NCBI GenBank assembly: GCA_019636695.1
Contig: JAHBXD010000001.1
Coordinates: 117,661 to 181,660, forward strand
Source of the DNA: Phycisphaeraceae bacterium
GTDB lineage: Bacteria > Planctomycetota > Phycisphaerae > Phycisphaerales > UBA1924
Reading direction: 5' to 3'
Length of the DNA stretch: 64,000 nucleotides
Shown: piece after piece, positions 62,161 through 64,000 of the stretch
Layout of the letters: each line of letters starts with the position of its first letter
Position numbering within the stretch: position 1 is the stretch's first letter
The notes under the pieces: generated by a model
Databases searched by the model: none
What the model saw: only the letters and a program-made list of their open reading frames with translations
What the model was told of the DNA's origin: nothing
Program-made: the position numbers and the translations under genes

Positions 62161-63078
62161 TCACTCGCCCAGTGCGCAGTGCATGCACCACGTCGAAGGG
62201 CGCATGAGTGCAAAACCGTCGATGTCGGGCGATGGAGGAAGTTCAGCGAGATAACGCAGAAACTGCCGCTGATAACGATCGGCGAACCGACCGTAATTCG
62301 GATTATTCTGCGTATGGGCATACTCGTTCGCCAGAAGGCGGTTGCCCTGCGAAATGCGCGTTTCCGGATACGGATGCGTTGAAAGAAACTCAGGCTGGCG
62401 CTGCCCCGAACTCGCTTCAGCCAGAATGCGCATCACATCGCGAATCGCTGAAGGGTCATACCCCTCCATCACCATATAGCGCATGCCCAGGCGGTCGGCC
62501 TCCGACTCCTGATCCCGATTGAACTTGAGCAGATACGCCCCGGCGCCCTGGCCGACCACATACGCCGTCAGTTCACCCCACCCCCCCTGACCGCTCAGCA
62601 CCGACCCTGCCAATTCCGCCCCCAACTGGGCGACCAGCGTCTGGCTCAAACGCTCGGCCCCGTGCCGCGCAGTGACATGGCCGATCTCGTGCCCGAGCAC
62701 CAGCGCCATCTGCGCTTCGTCTGTCAGGCGTGCGGCAAGCCCTCGGCTGAAAAACACTTTGCCTCCGGGCAACGCAAACGCATTGATCACATCCGAGTCC
62801 AGCAGCGTGAACTCCCACGGCAGGTTCGGCACCTCATTGACCGTGTGTCGCGCCAGTCGATGCCCGATGTCGTTCACATAGGCCACCAGCCGCGGATCCT
62901 GCACCGAACCGCCGTATTCCCGGGCAAGTTCCGGCTGCGCCTCAGCCCCCAAGGCGATCTCCCAGTCCCAACCCAACGGAACAAACTGGCTCCGCCCGGT
63001 CGCCTTGTTCACCTCGCACCCTGCAAGACCCAGGATCAGGACGCTCACCGTCAGGACCAGGAAAAAGTACTGCCTCAT
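62161..63078 (-). CDS. M48-family metalloprotease, lipoprotein
   Basis: 305 aa. The lipobox is in VLILGLAGCEV. The zinc site is VLGHEIGHVTARHGAERLSQ, with the third ligand Glu in NRDQESEADRLGMRYM. LSTHPYPETRISQ is the family's C-terminal motif. It belongs to the BepA/LoiP-type periplasmic proteases involved in outer-membrane quality control. GGAGG five bases upstream sets ATG 63078. It is divergent from ubiE with only about 30 bp between starts. Confidence 0.9.
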   Translation of the reverse strand: MRQYFFLVLTVSVLILGLAGCEVNKATGRSQFVPLGWDWEIALGAEAQPELAREYGGSVQDPRLVAYVNDIGHRLARHTVNEVPNLPWEFTLLDSDVINAFALPGGKVFFSRGLAARLTDEAQMALVLGHEIGHVTARHGAERLSQTLVAQLGAELAGSVLSGQGGWGELTAYVVGQGAGAYLLKFNRDQESEADRLGMRYMVMEGYDPSAIRDVMRILAEASSGQRQPEFLSTHPYPETRISQGNRLLANEYAHTQNNPNYGRFADRYQRQFLRYLAELPPSPDIDGFALMRPSTWCMHCALGE

Positions 63079-63109
63079 GATCGCCTCCACGCTTCGCTAC
63101 AGTCTCTCC

Positions 63110-63889
63110 GTGCCGAAGACTCCCCGACAGGGTACCCCCCCCGCCTGGACGAGTGCGGATCTCACGGATCCGCATGCCCGCGATGACAAGGCTCGCCGCG
63201 TGCAGCGCATGTTCGCCTCCATCGCACGCTCCTACGACCTGAATAACCGTCTCCATTCTTTCGGGCGTGACCAGGCGTGGCGGCGTGCTGCGGTCCGCGC
63301 TGCTCGTCCGCAACCGAATGACCACGTCCTTGATGTGGCCTGCGGCACAGGCGACCTTACGCATGCCTTTGCTCGTGCCGGGGTCGCGCGTGTCGTCGGA
63401 GCCGATTTCACCCCTGAAATGCTCCAACTCGCCGAAGTCAAACGTGCCAAGCTGCCCCCCAAAACAGGGGGTCTGGTGTCCTACGTCACGGGTGACGCCC
63501 AGGCCCTTGATTTCCCTGATGCTTCGTTTGACATTCTCTCGATTGCCTTCGGCATACGCAATGTTGCTGATGTCGATCGCGCGTTGCGCGAGTTTCGCCG
63601 CGTGCTCCGTCCTGGTGGTCGCGTGGTCATTCTGGAATTCGACCGCCCGCGATTTGCGCCGATCCGTTGGGCGAACTCTTTTTACAGCGGCTGGGTCATG
63701 CCGCGCACGGCCGCCCTTATCGCCCGCGACCGCGAGGGGGCATATCGATACCTCCCTCGCTCTGTGCAGACGTTCATGTCGCGAAAAGAGATGATCCATC
63801 GACTCGAAAGCGCAGGCTTTGCGCACATCTGCGTTCGCAGCCTGACCTTCGGCGTCGTGGCGTGTTATCGGGGCATGGTTCCTGGGTGA
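63110..63889 (+). CDS. ubiE: Ubiquinone/menaquinone methyltransferase (UbiE/MenG)
   Basis: SAM-dependent C-methyltransferase of quinone synthesis. 259 aa from GTG 63110. MFASIARSYDLNNRLHSFGRD is the family's N-terminal block; motif I is VLDVACGTGDLTHAFA. GADFTPEMLQLAEVK, FDILSIAFGIRNVADVDRAL and VLRPGGRVVILEFDRP follow, the last a UbiE hallmark. The final residues end with SLTFGVVACYRG. A longer start at 63077 (MIASTLRY) is possible but overlaps the divergent protease start. The quinone type is not resolved. Confidence 0.92.
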   Translation: MPKTPRQGTPPAWTSADLTDPHARDDKARRVQRMFASIARSYDLNNRLHSFGRDQAWRRAAVRAARPQPNDHVLDVACGTGDLTHAFARAGVARVVGADFTPEMLQLAEVKRAKLPPKTGGLVSYVTGDAQALDFPDASFDILSIAFGIRNVADVDRALREFRRVLRPGGRVVILEFDRPRFAPIRWANSFYSGWVMPRTAALIARDREGAYRYLPRSVQTFMSRKEMIHRLESAGFAHICVRSLTFGVVACYRGMVPG

Positions 63890-64000
63890 GCCGTTCCGGC
63901 GTTATCGGTCGGCCCTTCTATGCGCTTCCGGGCGTTTTCCGTGGCCACCCCCAACTTCAGGTTTGTCAAGTCGTCTTGACCCGATGCTCCACCCGCTCGA
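63890..64000. other. Window end, no gene resolved
   Basis: The last 111 bases after ubiE contain no supported start codon with a ribosome site and no full ORF. A following gene may begin outside the window. Confidence 0.6.

Overview
The window is a 64 kb stretch of a high-GC bacterial chromosome. The gene set points to a planctomycete, most likely of the Phycisphaerae type. Indicators are three secreted proteins ending in PEP-CTERM-like sorting tails (short Pro-Gly motif, hydrophobic helix, Arg cluster), a dockerin-like protein with a PQQ-like repeat body, a prepilin-like protein of the H-X9-DG kind, a DUF1800/DUF1501 pair, a membrane protein with the CxxCGY...CPECG zinc ribbon, and lipid A (LpxB), peptidoglycan recycling (MurQ) and flagellar genes. 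No rRNA, phage, transposon or CRISPR array was seen. One tRNA-Ser(GCU) is present. The taxonomic call is inference from gene content.

Layout. 1-5.9 kb: 3' part of rpsA with a strong terminator, mnmG on the minus strand (preceded by a small ORF and its own terminator), tig, and a sulfotransferase. 5.9-9.7 kb: a minus-strand, three-gene surface-protein operon (PEP-CTERM protein, PQQ/dockerin beta-propeller protein, pseudopilin) behind a well-conserved cobalamin riboswitch and a plausible promoter; just beyond it lies a near-perfect parS site. 9.7-19.8 kb: corC-ybeY, upp-surE, a sodium:solute symporter, murQ, bcp, several orphans including a PD-(D/E)XK-like protein, and lpxB. Two convergent junctions in this stretch carry arrays of the same 8-bp unit GAGACGGA. 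19.8-26.4 kb: histidine kinase plus a response regulator with an XRE-type HTH, a DUF433/DUF5615 toxin-antitoxin-like pair, ispH, a secreted EEP-family protein, and a PEP-CTERM protein. 26.6-34.1 kb: dnaE, then flbD-motA-motB-fliL, then nadD. 34.1-46.4 kb: HNH endonuclease, TPR-sulfotransferase, queF, a YhaM-type exonuclease, proC, an orphan 401-aa protein, a PEP-CTERM protein, DUF1501 and DUF1800, a DUF1579 protein, and a thioredoxin-like protein. 46.4-52.6 kb: tRNA-Ser, an ECF sigma/anti-sigma/secreted-protein trio, HD-GYP plus receiver, and a second sigma factor. 52.7-64 kb: folC, a UPF0316-type protein, an M20 peptidase/class III aminotransferase/AstA-like run, an EEP lipoprotein, cardiolipin synthase, an M48 lipoprotein protease, and ubiE.

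The most interesting unit is the B12-riboswitch operon (about 5956-9622). It pairs a secreted, C-terminally anchored protein with a secreted beta-propeller and a pseudopilin, and contains no recognisable classical B12 transporter or biosynthesis gene. By its regulation it is a candidate surface system for capturing cobalamin; this is inference. Strand base composition switches several times in the window independently of gene direction, and one switch (C-rich to G-rich on the + strand, near 9.6-9.8 kb) coincides with the parS site. Most gene starts were chosen by Shine-Dalgarno-like sequence, family alignment from memory and neighbour spacing; uncertain ones are flagged.
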